Of a stretch of DNA of 64,000 bases, positions 1 through 8,849 are shown piece after piece. The stretch comes from a marine gamma proteobacterium HTCC2143 (GTDB taxonomy: Bacteria > Pseudomonadota > Gammaproteobacteria > Pseudomonadales > Dasaniaceae), in assembly GCA_000169075.1 (NCBI GenBank), contig AAVT01000012.1, positions 1 to 64,000 of the forward strand. Direction: 5' to 3'. Each line of letters starts with the position of its first letter. The first letter of the stretch is position 1. The translations under genes and the position numbers were made by a program. The notes beneath the pieces were generated by a model, which did no database searches, was not told the DNA's origin, and saw only the letters and a list, made by a program, of their open reading frames with translations.

Positions 1-982
1 CTGCAGCGCCACCAAATTGTTGGACCATTTGCCCTTTCAGAGCAGTAATTTCCTGCTTAATTAGTGCCTGGGGAAGCTGAAGATCTTTGTGAGCTTCAAC
101 CAATGCTTCCATGACCTGATTCTTTACTTTTGCTTTAGACGATTTATCGAGCTCTCTTTGCATATTATCGGAAACATCCGTGCGGAATTGTTCCGGACCA
201 CTTCCTTTGACACCAAACTTTTCGTAAAATTCATCATTGAGCTCTGCCAGCCGCTGCTCGGATACCGCATTGACTTTGACCGCAAATTCAACCGCGGCGC
301 CCTTGAGGTCTTCCGCGTGGTAATCATCAGGGAATACCAGTGACAACACTTTCTCGTCGCCAGCTTTGAGACCAACGATGCCATCTTCAAACCCAGGGAT
401 CATACGATTAGAGCCCAGTTCAAGGTCCGATGCCTCGGCACTGCCGCCGTCAAAAGCGTCGCCGTCTTTAGTTCCAGCGTAGTCAAGATTGACTTTGTCA
501 CCGCTGATAGCGGCTCGCTTTGCAACTTCCCATGTGGCCTGCTGCTTGCGCAGCGTTTCGATCATGGTGTCAATGTCTGCCTCGGTTACAATCGCGACGG
601 GCTTATCAATAACCACGTCACCAAAGCTCTTGGCTTCTACTTCGGGAAAAACCTCGAATGTTGCAACGTATTCGAGATCGCTGCCCGCTTCCATATTCTT
701 AGGCTCAATATCGGGCATACCCGCCGGCTTCAAATTTTCTTGAACAATTGCCTCACTGAAGCTTTGGTTCATCACTTCCTGAAGAACCTCTTGACGAATA
801 CCAGCACCAAAGCGCTGCTTCATAACTTTCATGGGAACTTTACCCGGACGGAAACCGTCCAGCTTGACGTTACCCGCCGCTTTTTGAAGTCTGTTATTAA
901 CTTCGCTATCAACGCGTTCGGCGGGAATCCCCACGGTTAACTTGCGCTCCAGACCGGAGGTTGTTTGGATTGAGACCTGCAT
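1..982 (-). CDS. tig: Trigger factor, ribosome-associated chaperone (3' end outside window)
   Basis: Trigger factor is the peptidyl-prolyl isomerase/chaperone that binds at the ribosome exit tunnel and shields nascent chains. The ATG at 982 has a GAGGA Shine-Dalgarno 6 nt upstream. The 327 codons visible (family length about 430-450) start MQVSIQTTSGLERK and contain the ribosome-docking signature GFRPGKVPM at residues 43-51. The FKBP-like isomerase domain lies at about 160-245. The C-terminal chaperone arms are cut off by the left edge. The reading frame is open from 982 to base 2. tRNA-Leu lies 114 bp upstream on the same strand, an arrangement also seen in pseudomonads, where clpP/clpX follow tig. 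Confidence 0.97.
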   Translation of the reverse strand, partial: MQVSIQTTSGLERKLTVGIPAERVDSEVNNRLQKAAGNVKLDGFRPGKVPMKVMKQRFGAGIRQEVLQEVMNQSFSEAIVQENLKPAGMPDIEPKNMEAGSDLEYVATFEVFPEVEAKSFGDVVIDKPVAIVTEADIDTMIETLRKQQATWEVAKRAAISGDKVNLDYAGTKDGDAFDGGSAEASDLELGSNRMIPGFEDGIVGLKAGDEKVLSLVFPDDYHAEDLKGAAVEFAVKVNAVSEQRLAELNDEFYEKFGVKGSGPEQFRTDVSDNMQRELDKSSKAKVKNQVMEALVEAHKDLQLPQALIKQEITALKGQMVQQFGGAA

Positions 983-1096
983 GAAATTTCCTCTGTGCCC
1001 AATAATTATGTGCCTGAACGGCTACAATGGGCAATGGTGGCTATCTATGATGTTTAATTTAACTTGGTGCCATCTAACTTATGGCGCAAAAAATAA

Positions 1097-1181
<85 letters not shown>

Positions 1182-1192
1182 ATACCGAAAAC

Positions 1193-1221
1193 GGTATATG
1201 CTCGGTTTTTAATCAACTCAA
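1193..1221 (-). promoter_or_regulatory. Candidate sigma70 promoter of tRNA-Leu
   Basis: On the minus strand TTGAGT (1216-1221), a 17-bp spacer and TATACC (1193-1198) end 11 nt before the mature 5' end of tRNA-Leu. The -10 overlaps a small inverted repeat, ATACCG-AAAA-CGGTAT (1182-1197). Spacing is ideal and the hexamers are moderate. Confidence 0.5.
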
Positions 1222-1350
1222 GCTAATTCTTATAACTAATTGAAAAATATCGCTAATCCATACAGATCTAGCGAATCGCATCAATTGTAGGGGCGGTGAT
1301 ATTGCCACAATGTTTTAGCGGGTTCAACCACGGTTTAAAGACTATCTGCA

Positions 1351-2736
1351 CTATTTCGGAAATGCTAGCAAAAAGCAGGCAGTTTTTGGTGAAGAATTAG
1401 TCAATACCAACAAATGACAGCTGCCGGGCAACAATAGTGCACTCTCCGGTTCAGCTAAAGACCCATCTATGACAATACCGTGATCGATGGCCATCAATAC
1501 CCCATAACTCTCGGGGCTATTAATAGACATGGAGGTGCCCGAATCGAGTGATACGCGCCTGACTTCAAAATCTTCAAAGTCAACGATTCGCTGTATGTCG
1601 AGCCCCGGTTCAACCAAAATCGGCATATGCGCCTCAGGTGACTGCTGCTCAAGTAACATAAGCTTTACCGCCTCCTCCGTATCCCAGTGCTGCTGAGTTA
1701 ATACTTTCTGCGCAAAGGACACTATTAACCGCTCATACACGGGTGTTTGAAACTCTATCGTTCTGACACCATGCTGCAGTGAATGAGGGGTTAAACACGG
1801 AACCTTAATCACGTCGCCCACACTGAGCGGCAAACTGTCGGTAAAAGACTCCATGTACTGCCTCTTCTTCAGCTCCTCTCGGGTCAGATCCATGGGAACT
1901 AAACTCAGCCAAGCCTTCAACTGATCAGCGTCAACCGGCTCATTGTCACCTAGACCGGCTAATGACCGCTGCCGATCGATTAATTGATCGATCTCTCTTC
2001 GAGTGATTTCATAATCTGACACTGCGCTTAAAAAGGCCTGGCGAAATTCTTTATCACTACTAAAACCCTGCCGTTTTTTTGCGCAGAACCCAAACCGAAT
2101 TGCTCCCTCTCCACCCGGCCAAGCCAGCGGATCTACATGGGTAACCACATAGACTTCGCGCTTTTCCTGATGAAGCTCAAAATACAAGTCACCAAATATC
2201 TCCTCCGGTAGTGGGTCAAGAATTTTAAGTAAAATCAGATGGCGATGACGATTGCCGCACAGTTTTCCGGGGAGCGCAGACAGGACATGCGGTAATGGGG
2301 ACTGTTGATTAGCGCTTCCGGCACCGGCAACGCCTCTTTGTTCAATGCCGGTGAACCAAACCTCCTGCCCCCAGGGCTTTGCTATGTTGACACTAATCAG
2401 CGGTATCGGCTGATGGGCGCTAAAAACCGGCAGCGAAAGTTGCTGTGCCACGTACTGGAATGCATCCCATGGATCACTGGGTATTGAAACATCTAGCAAG
2501 GACATTCCCTGCGACGCCTCCGCAACCGCGAAGTGTATTACGATCGTCCCGTGCTCTCTGGCCAGATGATAGTAAGCGATCAACGATAGTTCTGGGCTAC
2601 GGTCTAACCAGTATTGATCGAGCGTATACCGTATGATGACTAGTTCGCAGCACCCATCGGTTAGTTCATCGCAGGGCTTAACGAGCAGGGCTTCCGGATT
2701 GCCGCCTTCGCAAGTAATTGGGGAATAAACAGTCAT
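1351..2736 (-). CDS. Class I mannose-6-phosphate isomerase-like cupin protein
   Basis: The 461-residue protein resembles type I phosphomannose isomerases, zinc cupins interconverting mannose-6-P and fructose-6-P. Visible landmarks are KPWGQEVWFTG (120-130), LHQEKREVYVV (188-198, cupin metal-site region), VPCLTPHSLQHGV (312-324) and IEFQTPVYERL (327-337). The canonical QxHP and GExxN metal motifs of authentic ManA are not obvious, so it may act on another phosphosugar. It starts 19 bp after the GH84 gene on the same strand, suggesting co-transcription and a shared role in amino-sugar or hexose use. Function is assigned by resemblance only. Confidence 0.65.
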   Translation of the reverse strand: MTVYSPITCEGGNPEALLVKPCDELTDGCCELVIIRYTLDQYWLDRSPELSLIAYYHLAREHGTIVIHFAVAEASQGMSLLDVSIPSDPWDAFQYVAQQLSLPVFSAHQPIPLISVNIAKPWGQEVWFTGIEQRGVAGAGSANQQSPLPHVLSALPGKLCGNRHRHLILLKILDPLPEEIFGDLYFELHQEKREVYVVTHVDPLAWPGGEGAIRFGFCAKKRQGFSSDKEFRQAFLSAVSDYEITRREIDQLIDRQRSLAGLGDNEPVDADQLKAWLSLVPMDLTREELKKRQYMESFTDSLPLSVGDVIKVPCLTPHSLQHGVRTIEFQTPVYERLIVSFAQKVLTQQHWDTEEAVKLMLLEQQSPEAHMPILVEPGLDIQRIVDFEDFEVRRVSLDSGTSMSINSPESYGVLMAIDHGIVIDGSLAEPESALLLPGSCHLLVLTNSSPKTACFLLAFPK

Positions 2737-2755
2737 ACAAACTCTTTTTGTGTTG

Positions 2756-3820
2756 TTAGTCGGTTAGGCATGTTGGATCAAACGGGTATTCGCCAGACAG
2801 CCAATCGACAACCTCGCGGGCAACGGCATGGTCTATAGCCTGATAATCGCTTATCAGGTCACGCCTTTGACGTTTTGATAAATTATCGAGGCCACGGTAC
2901 TGGAAAGACTCGCTATCCCGGCGTAGCTTTCCTTCCAGGCGCTCATCCTGCAGTAGATGTAGCCCCCGATCAAAGGCTGCATTAAGGTCGGAGAGTCCTC
3001 CCGAATAAAGCCCCGCAAGGGATTGCAGCACGAGCTGGGATAACAGAGGTTGATTCATCGGGTTGACCATATGACCGGCGTACCACTCCCGAATAGCGAC
3101 GGGGCGCCCTTTGTAGGGCGCGAGGTGCAGGAACTTCGATGTCAATCGACCGTCGTTTACCGGGTAGTTATCCCAGAGAATCGGTTTTCGCTGTAAAAGC
3201 TCAGTAATCTTTGAGGCGTCCGCGGCGCTATACTCGCTCGATATGACTCGATCCCCGGTCCAAAAAATGCCCACGCTTTCTGGCAGCGACTCACCGAGCA
3301 TCTCCAGATAACGAGGCGGCATCGCGCCGAACACTTGCTCCAAGATTGGATCAAAGGAATAGTAAGTCGGACAGACGATTAATTGTCTCGCGGAACTCGC
3401 CACCATGACATCAGCAATGACCTCCAGCTGCCGCGATACAATTCCGTCGACATCACCGCGCATGTCGTCAAATAAAACGCATAATATATCAGGGTTAAGC
3501 TCATTTATGCGCAGGACCTTATCGACAAGTTTCTTTTTGTCCTCCCGTCGATATTTCTCGCCCAAGCCCAGTGGCGATAGCCCCATGCCCCATTTAACGC
3601 CCTGTCCTTGGTATTCCGCGGCCAGATCCCGAAGTTGTTCCCATTCAAATTCCGGGTGTGACTCCCGCCAGCGACTGCGCAAAAATGAATCACCTTTCGG
3701 CGCATAGATATAGGCACCAAAGCCAAACCTACGGAAAAATCTCGCATAATCTTTTCTGGCCTGCCATGACCATTGACGACCATAAAACCCTTCTATTGCA
3801 CCGTAAAAAAAGTGTGACAT
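2756..3820 (-). CDS. GH84 family beta-N-acetylglucosaminidase (O-GlcNAcase-like), cytoplasmic
   Basis: The 354-residue protein begins SHFFYGAIEGFYGRQWSW, the diagnostic GH84 opening (G-x-I/V-E-G-F-Y-G-R). It carries the paired catalytic aspartates in VLFDDMRGD (Asp118-Asp119), which hydrolyse beta-GlcNAc by substrate-assisted catalysis. There is no signal peptide or extra domain, so it is a single-domain intracellular enzyme, unlike the large secreted GH84 hyaluronidases of clostridia. It is the first gene of a two-gene unit with the isomerase-like cupin. The possible Shine-Dalgarno (AAGGTGG) is rather far from the ATG, so the exact start is uncertain. Confidence 0.8.
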   Translation of the reverse strand: MSHFFYGAIEGFYGRQWSWQARKDYARFFRRFGFGAYIYAPKGDSFLRSRWRESHPEFEWEQLRDLAAEYQGQGVKWGMGLSPLGLGEKYRREDKKKLVDKVLRINELNPDILCVLFDDMRGDVDGIVSRQLEVIADVMVASSARQLIVCPTYYSFDPILEQVFGAMPPRYLEMLGESLPESVGIFWTGDRVISSEYSAADASKITELLQRKPILWDNYPVNDGRLTSKFLHLAPYKGRPVAIREWYAGHMVNPMNQPLLSQLVLQSLAGLYSGGLSDLNAAFDRGLHLLQDERLEGKLRRDSESFQYRGLDNLSKRQRRDLISDYQAIDHAVAREVVDWLSGEYPFDPTCLTD

Positions 3821-4012
3821 GCGGAGCTGGAACCACCTTGGGGAGCGAGGACATTATTCTGCATGGTACACAAGCAATCGCCACAATAAAACACCAACAT
3901 AATCAGCGACATACTTTACTGCGCACAGAAGATACTTCAACTTCATTGTGATAGAGTAAAAATTGGATAGGCTGGCCGCGGAAAACACTCTACGGCCTCA
4001 GACAGCGAAACA

Positions 4013-4789
4013 ATGACTATGAGCAATAAGCGCCTGCACGACTGGATAGGTCTCAGTGGTGTCGACAGCGATGAGACGGCCCTAGCAGTAACGTGGGCAC
4101 GCCGACTAGAATTACCGCTACTGATTGTCGCCTTGTGGATTCTTTTTAGTTGGTACTGGGAGTCGAGAGAGCGCTCCTTCCATTTCTCACCGGTGCTGAA
4201 CTGGACGGTTTGGCTCTTTTTCGTGTTCGAGACAACATTGCTAACCTACCTCGTTAAGGACAAGGCCAACTACCTAAAAAATAATTGGCTCAATTTGCTA
4301 ATCATTCTTGCGGGCCCCCCTCTGCTTATATTTGGCTCTCCCTACGCCGGTGTGCTCAGATCATTAAGGCTGTTCTTATTTATCGATTTGATGTTGCAGT
4401 TGTCGTCGTCAGTCCGCTACATCCTCACCCGCAATCATTTCGGGGCCACCTTACTAATTAGCGGCTTGTTCGTAATTATCGCCGGTTATTTAATTGCAGG
4501 TATAGATCCCAACATCGAAACGCCTGGGGACGGTATATGGTGGGCTTGGGTTACCGCCACGACCGTAGGCTATGGCGATGAATTCCCGACTAGCGTAGAA
4601 GGCAGGGTTTTAGGCGGCTTTTTAATGATGCTAGGCGTCGGCCTGCTGTCGATTATAACAGCAAATGTCTCTGCCTTTTTTATCTCAAGTGCTAATGCAG
4701 AAAAAGATCAACATCAACTTAGCGCCATCGAAGACAAGCTTCGGCGAATAGAACTACTACTCGAAGAAAAAAGTACAAAAAAAGATTAA
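4013..4789 (+). CDS. Six-TM voltage-gated-type potassium channel
   Basis: The 258-residue membrane protein has several hydrophobic segments, a short S4-like stretch VLRSLRLFLF (114-123), and a pore loop with the K+ selectivity filter TTVGYGD (183-189) followed by the last TM helix. The C-terminal tail is a charged amphipathic helix (IEDKLRRIELLLEE), probably a tetramerising coiled coil. It should conduct K+ across the inner membrane. The voltage sensor has only a few arginines, so voltage dependence is uncertain. An alternative ATG lies 6 nt downstream. The stop overlaps the convergent tatD stop by 4 nt. Confidence 0.88.
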   Translation: MTMSNKRLHDWIGLSGVDSDETALAVTWARRLELPLLIVALWILFSWYWESRERSFHFSPVLNWTVWLFFVFETTLLTYLVKDKANYLKNNWLNLLIILAGPPLLIFGSPYAGVLRSLRLFLFIDLMLQLSSSVRYILTRNHFGATLLISGLFVIIAGYLIAGIDPNIETPGDGIWWAWVTATTVGYGDEFPTSVEGRVLGGFLMMLGVGLLSIITANVSAFFISSANAEKDQHQLSAIEDKLRRIELLLEEKSTKKD

Positions 4790-5562
4790 TCCTTATTAAA
4801 GAACAAGTTATTGTAGTTATTTAATGTTATTTCTGCAATTTCCTCCAGTGCAAGACCGCGCAGATCAGCAATACATTTGGCAACTTCAACCACGTATTTA
4901 GGTTCGTTTTTCTTACCCCGGAAGGGAACTGGCGCAAGATAGGGAGAATCCGTTTCTATCAACAGACGGTCCAGCGGCACTTTCTTCGCAACCTCCTTTA
5001 GCTCTGCAGCATTTTTGAAAGTGACAATACCAGAAAACGAAATATAATAGTTAAGGTCGAGTGCCTGCGATGCCATCTCCCAGCTTTCAGTGAAACAGTG
5101 TAAGACTCCGGCGACAGCTGGATCGCCGTATTGTTTTATTATCTCAATGGTGTCAGCTCTAGCTTCCCGAGTATGAACAACGACGGGTTTGCGCAAAGAC
5201 TTCGAAAGCTGCAAGTGTTGACGAAAACTCTCTTTTTGCAGTGCCGCACTGTCTTTTGTATAGAAATAATCAAGCCCTGTTTCACCGATAGCAACGACCT
5301 CAGGTGCAGACGCCAGCGTGCGTAGCTCATTCATGTCAGCGAGCTGATCACCAACATCCATAGGATGCACACCAACAGAGGCCGAAATTCCCTCAAACTG
5401 ACGAGCGATGTCTATCACCGCAGCGGCATTTTGCATATCAATACCAATACACAGTAATTTATGGACACCGGCGTCTTTAGCCGCCGCGATCGCTGCAGCT
5501 AAGCTGCCATCATAGGGTGTCAGATCTAAGCGATCGAGATGACAATGGGAATCAACAAACAT
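4786..5562 (-). CDS. tatD: TatD family metal-dependent DNase
   Basis: The 258-residue TIM-barrel metallohydrolase begins MFVDSHCHLD with the H-x-H metal motif. It contains GETGLDYFY, VVVHTREA, GVLHCFTES and LIETDSPYLAPVPFRGKKNEP, all hallmark TatD/YcfH motifs. Family members are 3'-5' exonucleases or D-aminoacyl-tRNA deacylase-like enzymes. A GTG at 5577 would add five residues; the ATG at 5562 gives the family-typical N terminus. It is the last gene of the fab...tmk-holB-pilZ-tatD run, the usual gammaproteobacterial position. Confidence 0.92.
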   Translation of the reverse strand: MFVDSHCHLDRLDLTPYDGSLAAAIAAAKDAGVHKLLCIGIDMQNAAAVIDIARQFEGISASVGVHPMDVGDQLADMNELRTLASAPEVVAIGETGLDYFYTKDSAALQKESFRQHLQLSKSLRKPVVVHTREARADTIEIIKQYGDPAVAGVLHCFTESWEMASQALDLNYYISFSGIVTFKNAAELKEVAKKVPLDRLLIETDSPYLAPVPFRGKKNEPKYVVEVAKCIADLRGLALEEIAEITLNNYNNLFFNKD

Positions 5563-5601
5563 AATGAAAGGTCTCACGGTAGATAAATTGGTTAAACGAC
5601 A

Positions 5602-5625
5602 ACGGCCCGGTAGAGACCGGGCCGT
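5602..5625. terminator. Perfect 10-bp GC-rich hairpin between pilZ and tatD
   Basis: ACGGCCCGGT-AGAG-ACCGGGCCGT forms a perfect 10-bp stem with a 4-nt loop. Neither side is followed by a long U-tract. It could be a weak terminator or an mRNA-processing/stability hairpin in the pilZ-tatD transcript. Confidence 0.5.
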
Positions 5626-5648
5626 GTGCTTGTTAACGAAAGGACTGA

Positions 5649-6008
5649 CTACATGGTGTGTGTAGGTCGATCAGACTGCAACGATCCTGCCAAATAAGTT
5701 TCAATTTTTTTGTTGGCGCTATCATCATGACCGTTGAATTGCACACCGATACCCGCTGCCCGGTTACCCTGCGCACCCTTGGGAGTGACCCAAACAACCT
5801 TACCCGCTACCGGTATCTTTTCAGATTCGTCCATTAAGTTTAATAACATAAACACTTCGTCGTGAATTTTGTAAGGTTTATTAGTGGGAATGAACAAGCC
5901 GCCGTTAACTAAATAAGGCATATAGGCGGCATAGAGAACGGCCTTGTCCTTTATGGTCAATGATAGTATTCCGTTCCTCGCTCCCTGCGGTGATCTCGCC
6001 ATATTCAT
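5649..6008 (-). CDS. pilZ: PilZ domain protein, type IV pilus assembly PilZ
   Basis: The 119-residue single-domain protein contains GGLFIPTNKPYKIHDEVFMLLNL, VAGKVVWVTPKG and GIGVQF, the strand pattern of the type IV pilus PilZ subgroup. It lacks the RxxxR/DxSxxG c-di-GMP-binding motif, as does Pseudomonas PilZ. The founding member partners with FimX and PilB in pilus extension. The position between holB and tatD is conserved in Pseudomonas and relatives. An alternative ATG is two codons in, and no strong Shine-Dalgarno is visible, so expression may depend on readthrough from holB. Confidence 0.9.
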   Translation of the reverse strand: MNMARSPQGARNGILSLTIKDKAVLYAAYMPYLVNGGLFIPTNKPYKIHDEVFMLLNLMDESEKIPVAGKVVWVTPKGAQGNRAAGIGVQFNGHDDSANKKIETYLAGSLQSDRPTHTM

Positions 6009-6096
6009 TACTTAGTCAAGCCTCTTTCCCAGCCAATCATCTGATATCTGCTAAGCATAGCCGCAGAATGCTCGTTTCTCCATGCCAAAGACCGGA

Positions 6097-7101
6097 TTAG
6101 ATGTTAAATTTCTCACAACTATCGAACAGTATCTGCTCCAATACTAGCTGACGGTTCGGGGTTGCGCCCCTATTGATGGCATTACGAATCGAATGAATAC
6201 TATCGAGAAGGGAGTAAACATCTCGAATATCGACATTTTGGCTAAGCTTGTACCAAGAATCCTCTTCATTCGTAGCCGCAGCAAGTGGCGAAGGTACTAT
6301 CTTTATTTTAATCAGTCGAGTCAGCAGTACAATAAGCCTGACAAGCACTTCCTCAAGATCGTATTCCAGCCACTTTTCAGCAATAACCAGTGGCGATGCG
6401 CTGCCTCCAAGCACAACTCTGTAATCTCCATCAAGCTGCTTGCGTCGCTCTAATCCATCATTGCTCAAAAGATCCAGAGCTGTTAACGGCTGGCCAGAAG
6501 CCTCACGGAGTAGTGTATTTGTCTCAGCCTGACCCGGCACAACAGTAGACAACCATTGCAACGACTCCTCTTCAGGTGGCACCGGAAAGCTAACTTGCTG
6601 ACAGCGGGAGCGAATTGTCGGAAGTAATTGTCCCGGACTGTCACTAACCAAAAAAAGCAGCGTCTTGTCAGAGGGCTCTTCGAGGCTTTTTAACAAGGCG
6701 TTAGCTGCATTAATATTCATTGCCTCTGCCGGCGTTATCACCCCGATCTTATAGCCACCCTGCTGCGAAGTATGACTCAAAAACTCAACAACTGCCCGCA
6801 CCTGATCAACTTTAATCTGGCGGCTTTTTTCCTCGGGTGCCAGCCATTTTAAATCCGGATGATCACCCGTAGCGAGCAATTGACATTGCCTGCATTTCCC
6901 GCAGGCTGCGCCAGCCAACGGCGCCTGGCACATTAGGTAGTGACAAAGCGACAACAGAAAACGATGCTTACCCGTACCCGGCGAACCCGCCAGTAAAAAT
7001 GCATGAGGCAGTCTTTCAGCTCCATGTAAATCTATAATTCGATGCCACTGCTCGTTTTGCCACGGCATTCTGACGGCAATAATATCGCGCTGTAAACCCA
7101 T
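6097..7101 (-). CDS. holB: DNA polymerase III subunit delta' (clamp loader)
   Basis: The 334-residue AAA+ clamp-loader subunit has GSPGTGKH (39-46), a Cys cluster with CGKCRQC (67-73) forming the zinc module, an INAANALLKSLEEP box and the SRC motif in TIRSRCQQV. In the holoenzyme delta' works with tau/gamma and delta to load the beta clamp. Its ATG overlaps the tmk stop (TAATG), so the two are translationally coupled. A second ATG at codon 12 (MPWQNEQW) matches the common N terminus of homologues. Confidence 0.95.
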   Translation of the reverse strand: MGLQRDIIAVRMPWQNEQWHRIIDLHGAERLPHAFLLAGSPGTGKHRFLLSLCHYLMCQAPLAGAACGKCRQCQLLATGDHPDLKWLAPEEKSRQIKVDQVRAVVEFLSHTSQQGGYKIGVITPAEAMNINAANALLKSLEEPSDKTLLFLVSDSPGQLLPTIRSRCQQVSFPVPPEEESLQWLSTVVPGQAETNTLLREASGQPLTALDLLSNDGLERRKQLDGDYRVVLGGSASPLVIAEKWLEYDLEEVLVRLIVLLTRLIKIKIVPSPLAAATNEEDSWYKLSQNVDIRDVYSLLDSIHSIRNAINRGATPNRQLVLEQILFDSCEKFNI

Positions 7102-7754
7102 TACGTCTTCGACCTTACTAGAAACTGATGTTTCATTTCAGCAATAATAGGCTGCAGCGAGGCTTGAACGCGCCCCAACGTCTCTGACGCATCAACGGTT
7201 CTAAACCGATCACTATGACGCTCAGCAAGCATTAAATAGCAGTTACGGACATTTTCGAAAAAAGCAGCACGCTCGCGCTCGATCCTATCCAATTCTCCGC
7301 GCTGACCTGCCCTAGACATGCCTACAGTAATCGGTGCATCGAATAAAATAGTGATGTCTGGTCGTAAATCTTCCTGCACCCATTGCTCCAGATTGGCGAT
7401 TTTGGCCTCAGAAAGACCGCGACCCCCTCCCTGATAGGCGTAGGTTGCGTCAGTAAATCGATCGCATATGACCCAATCACCCCGTGCGAGAGCCGGCTCT
7501 ATAACGCCTGCAATATGCTGCGCCCTTGACGCAAACATTAAGAGCAACTCTGTATTGTCGGCGATCGCTTCGTCCCTGTCAGACAATAATAACTGTCGAA
7601 TATCTTCCGCCAGCGGGGTTCCTCCAGGCTCTCTCGTCACGATGCACGTTATATTCGCATCTGACAATTGATCAGCGATGTAGGCTATGTTCGTCGATTT
7701 CCCGACGCCCTCACCACCCTCGATAGTGATGAACATTCCTCTAGTTACTGACAA
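7101..7754 (-). CDS. tmk: Thymidylate kinase (dTMP kinase)
   Basis: The 217-residue P-loop kinase converts dTMP to dTDP with ATP. It shows the P-loop GGEGVGKS (13-20), the DR motif in CDRFTDATYAYQGGGRGL and the LID-region arginines (GQRGELDRIERER). The TTG at 7754 is preceded by GGGGAAGG at good spacing. The alternative ATG at 7736 follows AGAGGA with no spacer, so TTG is favoured although ATG would give a more typical N terminus. It sits between mltG and holB as in E. coli. Confidence 0.94.
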   Translation of the reverse strand: MSVTRGMFITIEGGEGVGKSTNIAYIADQLSDANITCIVTREPGGTPLAEDIRQLLLSDRDEAIADNTELLLMFASRAQHIAGVIEPALARGDWVICDRFTDATYAYQGGGRGLSEAKIANLEQWVQEDLRPDITILFDAPITVGMSRAGQRGELDRIERERAAFFENVRNCYLMLAERHSDRFRTVDASETLGRVQASLQPIIAEMKHQFLVRSKT

Positions 7755-7787
7755 TGGCTACCTTCCCCTCAGTGTGCATATAAACGA

Positions 7788-8849
7788 CTATCCAGCAGGC
7801 TTAATAACAGGCGTTGACGAGTAATCTTTTCGGCGCTGCTCTATCTGGTATTTCCTAACGGCTTTTTGATGCTCTTTCAAAGTCTCGGAAAAATAGTGCG
7901 TACCATCCCCCTTGGCGACAAAATATAACGTCTTACCATCGGCCGGATGCAGGGCCGCATGGATAGCCTCTCTTCCCGCCAGTGCAATTGGCGTTGGCGT
8001 TAAGCCATGATGTCGATAGGTATTAAATTTATTGGATCCGTCTTTAAGATGCCGGCTGCGTAAGTTACCCGTATACGATGCGCCCAAACCATAAATAACA
8101 GCTGGATCTGTTTGCAATCTCATGCCCAGCTTCAAACGTCGGACAAAGACACCTGAAATTTGCGCTCTCTCCCAAGCGACCCCTGTCTCTCGCTCCACCA
8201 GCGACGCCATAATAAGCGCCTGATACATGTTGTCATAAGGCAGATTTTTGCTTCGGTCAGACCACTCATCATTTAAAACCTTCTGCATCCGCTGATAGGC
8301 CTGCAATAGCAGTTCTCTGTCAGTGGTGCCACTGTGATAGCGATAGGTATCGGGAAATAAAAGCCCCTCGAGCGAAGGGAAGCTCGTCTCAAGTCCCAGC
8401 ATGTCAGCTGTGAGCACCCGTGTGTCGGCCCCAAATGTGTTGATCAGCGCGTCTGCCGACCTCAATCGAGACAGTACCTGGCTCATATCCCAACCTTCAA
8501 CCAACGTTAATTGGAAAAACCTGACATCGCCTTGCTCAAACTTTGCGATGAGCTCCAAGGGAGTCAGACCAGGCTCAAGCCAGTATTCGCCTGCCTCTAT
8601 GGCGGTACCTCGGCCGCTTATCCGGCTATAAATACTCAACCAGCGTCGATTCTCCAATACACCCAATAACGATAAATCCACGCCAACCTGACTCAGCGAA
8701 CCACCCTTCTCAAGTAGATAAGCCAACCCTTCACCCTGAATATCCATTGGTGTATTCAGGAAATCACGTAAATTTTTTGTTGCAAACCCTGCAGCTACAA
8801 GTGAGGTAAAAAGCGCGCATAAGATTAGTTTTGTTAGAAGTCTAGGCAC
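7788..8849 (-). CDS. mltG: Endolytic murein transglycosylase MltG (YceG-like)
   Basis: MltG cleaves nascent glycan strands at the inner membrane and sets glycan length. The protein has one N-terminal TM segment, LysM-like/YceG folds, the catalytic Glu in ASLVERETGV, and C-terminal motifs DPAVIYGLG, NTYRHHGLTPTPI and HPADGKTLYFVAKGDGTHYFS. The GTG at 8849 has an AAGGA site 8 nt upstream, better than the TTG at 8855. It overlaps the pabC stop by 8 bp, implying coupling. E. coli has the same pabC-mltG-tmk-holB order. Confidence 0.94.
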   Translation of the reverse strand: MPRLLTKLILCALFTSLVAAGFATKNLRDFLNTPMDIQGEGLAYLLEKGGSLSQVGVDLSLLGVLENRRWLSIYSRISGRGTAIEAGEYWLEPGLTPLELIAKFEQGDVRFFQLTLVEGWDMSQVLSRLRSADALINTFGADTRVLTADMLGLETSFPSLEGLLFPDTYRYHSGTTDRELLLQAYQRMQKVLNDEWSDRSKNLPYDNMYQALIMASLVERETGVAWERAQISGVFVRRLKLGMRLQTDPAVIYGLGASYTGNLRSRHLKDGSNKFNTYRHHGLTPTPIALAGREAIHAALHPADGKTLYFVAKGDGTHYFSETLKEHQKAVRKYQIEQRRKDYSSTPVIKPAG

